Origin: DATBLE01 sp036555585
Lineage (GTDB): Bacteria > Actinomycetota > Thermoleophilia > Gaiellales > Gaiellaceae
Direction: 5' to 3'
Length of the DNA: 64,000 nt
Assembly (NCBI GenBank): GCA_036555585.1
Contig: DATBLE010000047.1
Span: 1-64,000 of the forward strand
Below the pieces are notes generated by a model that saw nothing but the letters and a program-made list of their open reading frames with translations, did not search any database and was not told where the DNA came from. Shown one piece after another: positions 46,128 to 53,852 of the stretch. Made by a program: the position numbers and the translations under genes. Every line of letters begins with the position of its first letter. The stretch's first letter is position 1.

Positions 46128-48584
46128 ATGAGGCGCTCACTCGTACCCGTGCTGGCGCTGGTCGCGCTGATCCTCGGGGTGGTCGACGCCGGGGCACGAT
46201 CGAGCGCGACGACGACCGTCACCGTCGAGGTGATCGGCAAGGGCTCGGTCACGAGCGCTCCCGGCGGCATCGGCTGCGGGAACGGCGGGACGAAGTGCTA
46301 CGTCGCGTTCTCGGACGGCGCGACCGTCACGCTGACGGCGAAGGCCGCGGGCGGCTGGTCGGCCGGGAGCTGGGGCGACGGCTGCTCCGGGCCGGAGACG
46401 GCTGGGTGCACGCTCACCGGCGCGACCGGGGACAACGTCGTCACCGCCACCTTCAACCCGAGCTCGAGCACCACGCAGAGCACCCTGTCGGTCTCCTACA
46501 CCAACGACCCGGCCAAGACCGGCGACGAGGGGCACGTGTTCTCGCCCGGATCGGCGCCGATCGTCGACTGCGGGAACATCGGGGCCGGCACCACGAGCTG
46601 CACCTGGCCCGCGCCGACGGGCTCGACGCTGACCGTGTTCCAGCAGCCGGGCGCCGGCAACATCTTCCAGGGCTGGGGCGGCCAGTGCACCGGCACCGCC
46701 GTGTCGTGCACCGTCCAGCTGAACGGCGACCGGCAGATCGGCGCGGCCTGGGCGGCGGCGGGCGGCTCCACCGCCCAGCTGACGGTCTCGATCGCGGGAC
46801 AGGGACACGTCTCCGGGGGCGGCATCGACTGCCCGAGCACCTGTGTCGCCAGCGAGACGCTCAACTCGGCGGTCACGCTGAAGGCATCGCCGGGCGACGG
46901 GTACGTCTTCACGGGCTGGACCGGCGGCTGCACCGGCACGAGCCCGAGCTGCACGGTGACGATGGGCGCCGCGGCAGCGGTGACGGCGACCTTCACGCAG
47001 GCGAACGTGCTCTCGGTGGCGGTCGCCGGGAACGGCGCCGTCACGGGCGGGACCGGCGCGATCAACTGCGGGAACGGCGCCGGCATCTGCTCGGCGAGCT
47101 TCGCCGCCGGCGCGACCGTCTCGCTCGTCGCCACGCCCGCCGTGGGCGCGACCTTCTCCGGCTGGTCCGGTGCGTGCGGCGGGACCGCGACCACCTGCAC
47201 GGTCTCGATGACGGAGTCCAGGAGCGTCACCGCGACCTTCGCCGCCGGCTCGGCGACGGGGTTCACCCTGACCGTCTCGGTGACGGGCAACGGCACGGTC
47301 ACCGGCGGCGGGATCAGCTGCGGGTCCGGGGCGACGGCCTGCACGAGCCCGGGCCACGCGGCGAGCTCGACCGTGACGCTCGCCGCCGCCCCGTCGAGCG
47401 GGGCGACCTTCACCGGCTGGGGCGGCGGCACCTGCACCGGGACGACCCCGACCTGCACGGTCACGTTCAACGCGTCGAAGACCGTGACCGCGTCCTTCTC
47501 CGGTGGGACCGGCAGCTATGCGCTCACCGTCGCGGCCACCGGACCGGGCCGGGTGTCCGGCAGCGGGATCGCCTGCGGCAACGGTGCGACCACCTGCACC
47601 GCCGTCCTGGCACCCGGGACGACGGCGACGCTGACCGAGACGCCCGCGAGCGGCGCCACCTTCCGCGGCTGGAGCGGGTCGTGCACGGGAACCGGATCGA
47701 CCTGCACGGTGAGCATGACGTCGGCGAAGAGCGTGGCGGCGACCTTCGCCGCCCCCGGCACCCCCGGGACGCTCACCGTCCACGTCCTGGGCCGGGGCTC
47801 GGTGAGCACCTCGGCCGGGGCGTGCGCGAGCGCCGGCGGGACGAAGACGTGCGTCCAGCACTTCAAGGCGGGCGCGGCCGCGACCCTGACCGCGAGGCCC
47901 ACGGCCGGGCAGTCGTTCGTCGGATGGGCCGGTGCGTGCACGGGGACGAAGACCACCTGCACGGTGAAGCTGGCGAGCGCCCAGATCGCGACCGCCACGT
48001 TCAGCAACACGCCCGTGCGGACGGCGGCGCTGCGCTCGCTGGGACGCCCGGTCGTGGTCGGAACGAGCGCCGGCTACCGCGTCACCCTCCGCTTCCTGAC
48101 GAGCAAGGGCGGAACCGCGCGCGTCCGGGCGGTCAGGGCAGGCCGCGTCGTCACCTCGGTCGCGACGAAGGTCGCCGCGGGTCGCGTCCGGATCGGGCCG
48201 TTCCCCGTGCCGCGGTCCGGGCTCTACACGTTCGAGACCCGGCTCGCAGGCGGGCTCCTGAAGACGCGGGCATGCCTGGGGCGCTGCGGCGTGGCCGCCG
48301 CGCCTCCGCCGTTCGTGCTCACCCGAGAGCCGCCCCTCGTCACCCGGGCCGGAGACGTCTGGTCGGTGACCGTGCACGTCCGCGCGAACCAGATCTACGA
48401 CGGGCTGGCCCGCGCCTACCGGGGCAGCAGGTTGCTCGTGAACCAGCACTACCTCGGGCGGGCCGGCCGGGCCGCGCTCGGGCCGTTCCTGCTCGGCCCC
48501 GGCAACTACACGCTCACGCTCGCCGGGCTCGACGGCTACGGCCGCACGCGGACGCTGACCTGGATCGTCTCGCTCGGCCGCTAG
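46128..48584 (+). CDS. Secreted paralogue with seven InlB-like repeats
   Basis: 818 aa, tandem paralogue of the previous gene 4 bp upstream. Signal peptide (MRRSLVPVLALVALILGVVDAGA), seven Cys-paired repeats (about residues 30-630), and the same C-terminal domain (GYRVTLRFLTSKGGTARVRA; RACLGRC; YGRTRTLTWIVSLG). Repeat number differs between the paralogues (5 vs 7), as expected for repeat expansion or recombination. Its stop shares CTAG with the stop of the convergent permease gene. Confidence 0.82.
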   Translation: MRRSLVPVLALVALILGVVDAGARSSATTTVTVEVIGKGSVTSAPGGIGCGNGGTKCYVAFSDGATVTLTAKAAGGWSAGSWGDGCSGPETAGCTLTGATGDNVVTATFNPSSSTTQSTLSVSYTNDPAKTGDEGHVFSPGSAPIVDCGNIGAGTTSCTWPAPTGSTLTVFQQPGAGNIFQGWGGQCTGTAVSCTVQLNGDRQIGAAWAAAGGSTAQLTVSIAGQGHVSGGGIDCPSTCVASETLNSAVTLKASPGDGYVFTGWTGGCTGTSPSCTVTMGAAAAVTATFTQANVLSVAVAGNGAVTGGTGAINCGNGAGICSASFAAGATVSLVATPAVGATFSGWSGACGGTATTCTVSMTESRSVTATFAAGSATGFTLTVSVTGNGTVTGGGISCGSGATACTSPGHAASSTVTLAAAPSSGATFTGWGGGTCTGTTPTCTVTFNASKTVTASFSGGTGSYALTVAATGPGRVSGSGIACGNGATTCTAVLAPGTTATLTETPASGATFRGWSGSCTGTGSTCTVSMTSAKSVAATFAAPGTPGTLTVHVLGRGSVSTSAGACASAGGTKTCVQHFKAGAAATLTARPTAGQSFVGWAGACTGTKTTCTVKLASAQIATATFSNTPVRTAALRSLGRPVVVGTSAGYRVTLRFLTSKGGTARVRAVRAGRVVTSVATKVAAGRVRIGPFPVPRSGLYTFETRLAGGLLKTRACLGRCGVAAAPPPFVLTREPPLVTRAGDVWSVTVHVRANQIYDGLARAYRGSRLLVNQHYLGRAGRAALGPFLLGPGNYTLTLAGLDGYGRTRTLTWIVSLGR

Positions 48585-49768
48585 CCCGCCTGGTGACGAT
48601 GGCGGTGGGCGTGGCCGTCGGCGGGCGCGTTCATCATCCGCAGCATCGGCAGGCCGCCGCCCCGGCGGAAGTACCGCCAGACGAGGATCGCGGCGAGCCC
48701 CAGGAAGACGATGTTCAGGTAGGTCGTGTAGTTCCAGCTGACGGTCGCCGTCTCGACCTTCGCGTTCCGCTCGGTCGGGACGATCCCGAGGGCCTGGAAC
48801 AGGAGCTCCACCGCCAGCCCGGCGGCGACCATGGTCACGTAGAGGACCGAGGCGAGCACCGCGGCCATCCGCAGGCCGTAGTACTTGCGGTAGATGTTCA
48901 GGATCGGCGCGATGATCAGATCGCCGAAGATGAAGGCGATCACGCCGCCGAAGCTGATCCCTCCGTTCCAGAGCACCGCGGCGAGCGGCACGTTGCCGAC
49001 CGAGCAGACGAAGCTGACCACGGCGACCAGGGGCCCGATCACCGGCCCCCAGACCTTGGCCGCGGTCGGATGGTCGACGAGGAAGAGCGACTGCCACCAG
49101 GACTCCGGCACCCAGGCCGCCAGGGCGCCGGCGACGAGCAGCCCGACGGCGATGTCGCGCCAGATCGCGGCCCAGTCCATGACGAAGTAGTCCGCCGTGG
49201 CCGTGAAGCCGCGAGGCGTGCGGAGGCGCTGCCACCACGAGCCGGCGCCGCCGGCGGACATGTCCATCTCGGCGTGCCCCTCCATCGACCCGACGAGCCC
49301 GCGATTCGCCTGCTCTCGCGCCGACTCGACGAGACGGCGCTGGAGGAAGAGGCGGAAGGCGACCGCGACGAGCACGATCATCAGCGGCCCGCCGACGAAC
49401 TCGCCCAGCACGAACTCCCAGCCCAGGAGCAGCGCGAGCACGATCCCGAGCTCGAAGACGAGGTTGGTCGAGGCGATCTCGAACGCGATCGACGCGGTGA
49501 AGTCGGCGCCGCGGCGGAACAGCGACCGTGCGAGGGCGACGGCCGCGTACGAGCACGACGACGAGGCGGCCCCGAGGCCGGTCGCGACCGCGAGCGTCCG
49601 GGGAGAGTCGTCCGGCAGGAGACGCTGCAGCTCCCTCTTGGAGACGACCGCCTGGACGACCCCCGAGAGCGCGAAGCCGAGGATCAGCGCCCAGAGGATC
49701 TCCCACAGCATCCCGAACGCGAACGAGAGGGCGTCGGCGACCTCCGCGGCGACGTCGACGGCCAGCAT
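48581..49768 (-). CDS. ArsP/DUF318-type permease (COG0701 family)
   Basis: 395 aa with about ten TM helices in two halves. The family motif GLGAASSSCSYAAVALARSLF with its Ser/Cys cluster is in the first half, and SVGNVPLAAVLWNGGISFGG in the second. Such permeases include ArsP exporters of methylated arsenicals, among other substrates. The loop near residue 170 has MEGHAEMDMSAGG and the C-terminus is His-rich (DGHAHRHRHQ), suggesting metal contact. There are no other arsenic genes nearby, so the substrate is open. Confidence 0.85.
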   Translation of the reverse strand: MLAVDVAAEVADALSFAFGMLWEILWALILGFALSGVVQAVVSKRELQRLLPDDSPRTLAVATGLGAASSSCSYAAVALARSLFRRGADFTASIAFEIASTNLVFELGIVLALLLGWEFVLGEFVGGPLMIVLVAVAFRLFLQRRLVESAREQANRGLVGSMEGHAEMDMSAGGAGSWWQRLRTPRGFTATADYFVMDWAAIWRDIAVGLLVAGALAAWVPESWWQSLFLVDHPTAAKVWGPVIGPLVAVVSFVCSVGNVPLAAVLWNGGISFGGVIAFIFGDLIIAPILNIYRKYYGLRMAAVLASVLYVTMVAAGLAVELLFQALGIVPTERNAKVETATVSWNYTTYLNIVFLGLAAILVWRYFRRGGGLPMLRMMNAPADGHAHRHRHQAG

Positions 49769-49798
49769 CAGCGCGTGGGGGCGTGTCTACGGCGTGCC

Positions 49799-49833
49799 CT
49801 CCACGGGGGAACGGCCCGCGTTCCCCCGTGGAG
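49799..49833. repeat. Perfect 15-bp-arm palindrome (class C)
   Basis: Arms CTCCACGGGGGAACG and CGTTCCCCCGTGGAG around GCCCG, in the 91-bp gap upstream of the permease start and 27 bp after the stop of the DUF7144-type gene. Like the class C units at 26605 and 29560 it has GGGG(G)AA/TTCCCC arms, but without a T-run. Confidence 0.88.
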
Positions 49834-49859
49834 TCGCAGTCGCGGCCGGCGCCTGCCGG

Positions 49860-50261
49860 CTAGGCCATCTGCGCGTCTGACCACTTCGCGGTCAGCGCGT
49901 AGAGCACGATGATCTGGAGGGCGATCACGGTCAGCGTCCAGACCGGCGTGCTGCTGTTCGCCAGCCAGCCGAGCTGGCCGAGGAAGTTGACGGCGATCAG
50001 GATGATCGCCACCCAGCGCGCCCACCCGGCGCCCCCGGTCAGGCCGAGTCCGACGAGGAACAGGACGATGCCCATGATGATCGCCAGCCAGCCCCACGTG
50101 GTGACGTTGAAGATGATCAGGCCCTGGGACGAGAACGCCCAGTACTCCTTCCTGATCACCGCGATCAATCCCTCGAAGAAGTCGATCGCGCCGATGATCA
50201 TGAGCATCAGGCCGGCGAAGCCGATCCATCCGCTCCAGGCCCTTGGCGAAGCCACCTTCAC
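49860..50261 (-). CDS. Four-helix membrane protein (DUF7144-like)
   Basis: 133 aa with four hydrophobic helices: GWIGFAGLMLMIIGAIDFFEG, TWGWLAIIMGIVLFLVGLGL, WVAIILIAVNFLGQLGWLA and LTVIALQIIVLYALT. The pattern, including the FFEGLIAVIRKEYW loop, matches a small actinobacterial membrane family. Function unknown. Confidence 0.75.
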   Translation of the reverse strand: MKVASPRAWSGWIGFAGLMLMIIGAIDFFEGLIAVIRKEYWAFSSQGLIIFNVTTWGWLAIIMGIVLFLVGLGLTGGAGWARWVAIILIAVNFLGQLGWLANSSTPVWTLTVIALQIIVLYALTAKWSDAQMA

Positions 50262-50338
50262 CTCCCTGTCGTGTTGACCCCGGAGACAAGTATGACGAGG
50301 GGGTCAGTCGGAGCAAGGGCGGCGCGGCGGCGCCGGGA

Positions 50339-50659
50339 TCAGGCCGCGGCCCGGGCCCGTTCCTGCGTGCCCGCTCGCTCGACCACCACGTAGGTCTCCC
50401 GCACGTCGGCCAGGCGCTCGAGCGTGCACGCGACGTGGCCGGGGTGGACGACGAAGCGGTCGGGGTCTCGCCGAACCGCGTCGAAGTCCTCGATGCTGAG
50501 GGTCAGGCGCTCGGTGCACTCGGGGTCCCGGCACTCGCACACGAAGTCGGCGAGCCGGAGGGTGCGTCCGGACGTGAGGTTGACCTCACGCACGCGTTCG
50601 TTTACCGCCCGGAACAGGGTCCGGGCTTCGTCGGACGTCTGTGCGTCGAGGTGCTCCAT
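50339..50659 (-). CDS. Unknown protein with Cys/His cluster
   Basis: 106 aa from the ATG at 50657-50659, preceded by GAGAGGAGA. Helical start (EARTLFRAVNERVREVN), then ADFVCECRDPECTERLTL (three Cys in CxC-x4-C) and VVHPGHVACTLERLADV. The Cys/His set could bind zinc. Similar short proteins are familiar in Thermoleophilia-like genomes, but I cannot name the family. Confidence 0.65.
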   Translation of the reverse strand: MEHLDAQTSDEARTLFRAVNERVREVNLTSGRTLRLADFVCECRDPECTERLTLSIEDFDAVRRDPDRFVVHPGHVACTLERLADVRETYVVVERAGTQERARAAA

Positions 50660-50733
50660 GGTCTCCTCTCTCGGTGGGGAAATCGGCCGCGGCCGGGTCG
50701 ACGGCATCGCGGACGCTGTACCCGGTGACCGGC

Positions 50734-51840
50734 CTAGTCGAACACGATCACGCTGCGGATGCCGTCCTGGGCCTCCATCAGCTCGAACCCGCGGTTCACC
50801 TCGTCGAGGGCGAGCCGGTGCGAGATCAGCGACTCGACGTCGATCTCGCCGGCCAGCCAGCGCTCGACGAGCTGCGGCACCTGCGTGCGACCCTTCACGC
50901 CGCCGAACGACGAGCCGGTCACCCGCCGGCCGGTGATCAGCAGGCGCGGCACCACCTCGAGCACCTCACCCTTGCCGGCGACCCCGCACATGGTCGCCAG
51001 GCCCCACGCCTCGCGGGCCGCCTCGACCGCCTGGCGCATGACCGCGACGTTCCCGGTCGCCTCGAAGGTGTAGTCGGCGCCGAAGCCGCCGGTCTCGGAG
51101 CGGATCCACTCGACGGTCTCCGGGTCGGCGACGCGCGTGTCGGTGGCGCCGTGGTGGCGCGCCTGCTCGAGCCGCTCCGCGGAGAGGTCGAGCGCGATGA
51201 TCCGGTCTGCTCCGGCCAGCCGCGCGCCGATCACCGCGCCGAGGCCCACCAGCCCGCAGCCGAACACCGCCACGGTCGAGCCCGCCTCGACCTGTGCGGT
51301 GCTCAGCGCCGCGCCGATGCCGGTGGAGAGCCCGCAGGCGAACGGCGCGCAACCCGCGAGCGGCGCATCCGGGTTCACCTTCGCGAGCGCGATCTCCGGC
51401 AGCACCGCGCGCTCGGCGAACGTCGACGTGCCCATGAAGTGCCGGAGCGGCTCGCCGTCGCGGCGGAGACGGGTGGTCCCGTCGGGGAGGTGGCCGAGCC
51501 CCTGCTGGTCGCGGATCGCGACGCAGCGGTTGGTCTTCGGGCTCCGGCAGTGGACGCACTCGCCGCACTCGGGTGCGAAGAGCGTGATCACGTGGTCGCC
51601 GGGCGCGACGAAACGGACGTCCGGGCCGACCGCCTCCACGACGCCGGCGCCCTCGTGGCCGAGCACGCACGGCGCGTAGCCGGTCGGGTCGGCGCCGGAG
51701 GCGGTGTACAGATCGGTGTGGCAGACGCCGCAGGCGGCGAGCCGGACCAGCGCCTCGCCCTGCCTCGGCTCCTCGAGGTCGACCTCCTGGACGCGGAGCG
51801 GCTGCCCGAACTCCTCCAGGACGGCGGCGCGGATCTTCAC
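50734..51840 (-). CDS. Zinc-dependent alcohol dehydrogenase (class III / thiol-formaldehyde type)
   Basis: 368 aa from a GTG that overlaps the next stop by 4 nt. Catalytic zinc ligands: Cys in ACGVCHTD, His in VLGHEGAGVV, Cys in PFACGLSTGIG. Structural zinc lobe: CGECVHCRSPKTNRC. NAD motif VFGCGLVGLGAVIGARLAGA. The order and the CHTD/LGHE patterns fit class III-type enzymes that oxidise S-hydroxymethyl thiols or alcohols; substrate unproven. Confidence 0.9.
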   Translation of the reverse strand: MKIRAAVLEEFGQPLRVQEVDLEEPRQGEALVRLAACGVCHTDLYTASGADPTGYAPCVLGHEGAGVVEAVGPDVRFVAPGDHVITLFAPECGECVHCRSPKTNRCVAIRDQQGLGHLPDGTTRLRRDGEPLRHFMGTSTFAERAVLPEIALAKVNPDAPLAGCAPFACGLSTGIGAALSTAQVEAGSTVAVFGCGLVGLGAVIGARLAGADRIIALDLSAERLEQARHHGATDTRVADPETVEWIRSETGGFGADYTFEATGNVAVMRQAVEAAREAWGLATMCGVAGKGEVLEVVPRLLITGRRVTGSSFGGVKGRTQVPQLVERWLAGEIDVESLISHRLALDEVNRGFELMEAQDGIRSVIVFD

Positions 51841-52649
51841 GCCTGCCCCCGGCCGGGCGGCGACCAGACGAAAGGCGTCGTCGTGGTCACCGGCACGAAG
51901 CCGAGCCGCTCCAGGATGGGCCGGCTGTCCGAGGACGCGTCGGTCTCCAGCAGCCGGAAGCCCCGGTCGGCCGCGAGCTCGGCCCGGTAGGCCACGGTCG
52001 CCCTGTAGATCCCGCGCCTGCGCCAGGCCGGAAGGGTCGCTCCGCCCCACAGCGTCGCGAAGTCGGTCGCCTCGTCGAAACGGGCCCAGGCGGCGCAGAC
52101 GACCTCCCCGCCCGCCTCGGCGACCACCACCGCGATCGAGTCGGGATCGAGGGCGCGCTCCCGCGCGAGCATGTCCGCCAGGAAGCTGTGCTCCTCCTTC
52201 CAGACCTCCCGTTCCATGTCGGCGATGCGGTCGAAGTCGTGTCGATCGGTCACCTCGCGGAGCGACACGCCGTCGGGGAGCACCGGCGGGCCGGCGATCG
52301 CCGCGACCGGTGCGATCACGATCGTCTCCTGGTCCTCCGGCACGAAGCCCGCGGCGCGCAGCCGGTCGGGGAGGTCGGCCGGCAGGTCGTGCCCGTGGAG
52401 CTTCCACTCGAAGCGCTCGCCTCGCCCGGCGAAGACGCGAACCTGGCGGGCGATCAGCTCGTCGAGCTCGCTTCCGTCCAGCCCGCCGAGGTCGCGGTAG
52501 ACCACCCAGCCGCCTCCCGCTCCGCCCGTGAAGCGCAGCACCGGCCCGTCGCCCTCGACCCGTTCGCCGGGCGGAAGCCGGTCCGGCACGCGCCCCCGCA
52601 GCTGCGAGTCGTACGCGGCGAGCAGTTCGGCGGTGTCGAGCGCGGCCAT
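51837..52649 (-). CDS. GNAT-family acetyltransferase with N-terminal extra domain
   Basis: 270 aa from the ATG at 52647-52649. The C-terminal half is GNAT (LWGGATLPAWRRRGIYRATVAYRAELAADRG, then RPILERLGFVPV). The N-terminal ~120 residues are a degenerate GNAT-like domain or substrate arm (DLGGLDGSELDELIARQVRVF). It is translationally coupled to the alcohol dehydrogenase gene. Confidence 0.82.
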   Translation of the reverse strand: MAALDTAELLAAYDSQLRGRVPDRLPPGERVEGDGPVLRFTGGAGGGWVVYRDLGGLDGSELDELIARQVRVFAGRGERFEWKLHGHDLPADLPDRLRAAGFVPEDQETIVIAPVAAIAGPPVLPDGVSLREVTDRHDFDRIADMEREVWKEEHSFLADMLARERALDPDSIAVVVAEAGGEVVCAAWARFDEATDFATLWGGATLPAWRRRGIYRATVAYRAELAADRGFRLLETDASSDSRPILERLGFVPVTTTTPFVWSPPGRGQA

Positions 52650-52682
52650 GGCGGGGAGTCTAGGCCGCACGAGCTCCGAGTC

Positions 52683-53825
52683 ATGACGACGCGAGGCACA
52701 GCGACATCGATCTGCGCGCTCCTGGGGGCGGCGCTGCTCGCCGCCGGCTGCGGCGGCGGCCGAGGCAACGAGCTCGCCGTCGGCGTCGTCGACGACGCCG
52801 CCCGCTCCGGCGACCCGGCCGCGTTCGTGCGCGAGCTGACCCGGTCGGGGTTCGACGCCCTCGCCGTCTCCAGCATCTGGGAGCCGGGAGAGACCAAGCC
52901 GGACGGAACCGAGTCGGACACTCTCCGGCGTGTCGCGGCCGCCGCCCGGGCCGCGGACGTGCGGCTCTTCGTGATCGTCTACCAGCCCGGCTCGGCGACC
53001 ACGCCTCTCAGCGACCGGGCCCGGTCGGAGTTCGCCTCGTACGCGGCCGCCGTCGTCCGGAGGCTCGACCCGGTCCGCGACCTGGTCGTCGGCAACGAGC
53101 CGAACCTCAACCGCTTCTGGCTGCCCCAGTTCGGCCCCTCGGGGGCGAACGTCTCCGCGGCCGCCTACCTGAAGCTCCTGGCCGCGACCTACGACGCCGT
53201 CAAGGCGGCACGGGACGACGTCAGGGTCTGGGGCGGCGCGACCGCGCCGCGCGGCGCCGACCGGCCGGGCTCGAGCCGCGAGACGACCTCGCCGACCGCG
53301 TTCATCCGTGCGCTCGGAGCCGCCTACCGCGCGAGCGGACGCGACCGACCGGTCATGGACGGGTTCGTCCACCACCCGTATTCCGAGTCCGCGAAGGTGC
53401 CGATCGACCTGCGCCACCCGCGGGTGACGTCGATCGGGCTGGCCGACTACGACAAGCTCGTGCAGCTCCTGGCGGACGCCTTCGACGGCACTGCCCAGCA
53501 GGGGCACGACCTGCCGATCCTCTACGGCGAGATCGGCGTCGAGACCGGGATCCCGCCCGCCGAGCGCGCGCTCTACGGCGGCGACGAGATCGCGGCCACG
53601 GCCTCCGAGCGGGAGCAGGCCGCCGCCTACCGGCGCACGCTCGAGCTGGCCGCCTGCCAGCCGAACGTCGCCGGCGTCCTCTTCTTCCACCTCCGCGACG
53701 AGCCTGCGCTCGCGGGCTGGCAGTCGGGCGTCCGCTACGCCGACGGCACGCCGAAGCGGAGCCTGGCGCCCGTGCGGGCAGCCGCAATGCACGCCGCCGG
53801 CCGCGACGCTCGCTGCGACTCCTGA
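52683..53825 (+). CDS. Glycoside-hydrolase-like (clan GH-A TIM barrel) lipoprotein
   Basis: 380 aa from the ATG at 52683. The signal peptide ends in the lipobox LLAAGCGGG, so the protein is lipidated at that Cys. The barrel carries VVGNEPNLNRFW (Asn-Glu-Pro, acid/base Glu) and ILYGEIGVETG (candidate nucleophile Glu), as in GH5/GH39-like enzymes. Substrate unknown; a sugar polymer is likely. It is divergent from the acetyltransferase gene. Confidence 0.82.
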   Translation: MTTRGTATSICALLGAALLAAGCGGGRGNELAVGVVDDAARSGDPAAFVRELTRSGFDALAVSSIWEPGETKPDGTESDTLRRVAAAARAADVRLFVIVYQPGSATTPLSDRARSEFASYAAAVVRRLDPVRDLVVGNEPNLNRFWLPQFGPSGANVSAAAYLKLLAATYDAVKAARDDVRVWGGATAPRGADRPGSSRETTSPTAFIRALGAAYRASGRDRPVMDGFVHHPYSESAKVPIDLRHPRVTSIGLADYDKLVQLLADAFDGTAQQGHDLPILYGEIGVETGIPPAERALYGGDEIAATASEREQAAAYRRTLELAACQPNVAGVLFFHLRDEPALAGWQSGVRYADGTPKRSLAPVRAAAMHAAGRDARCDS

Positions 53826-53852
53826 GCGGCCGGTTTCGTAGGCTGTCAGGAG

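Noticed and set aside
44700..48010. Tandem repeats as a CRISPR array or DNA satellite
   Set aside because: The ~230-bp periodicity is protein-level InlB-like repeats with diverged DNA; no short direct repeats with unique spacers.
46137..49912. Very long frames antisense or out of phase to the repeat-protein genes
   Set aside because: Products of repetitive GC-rich sequence; the plus-strand frames have signal peptides and conserved repeats.
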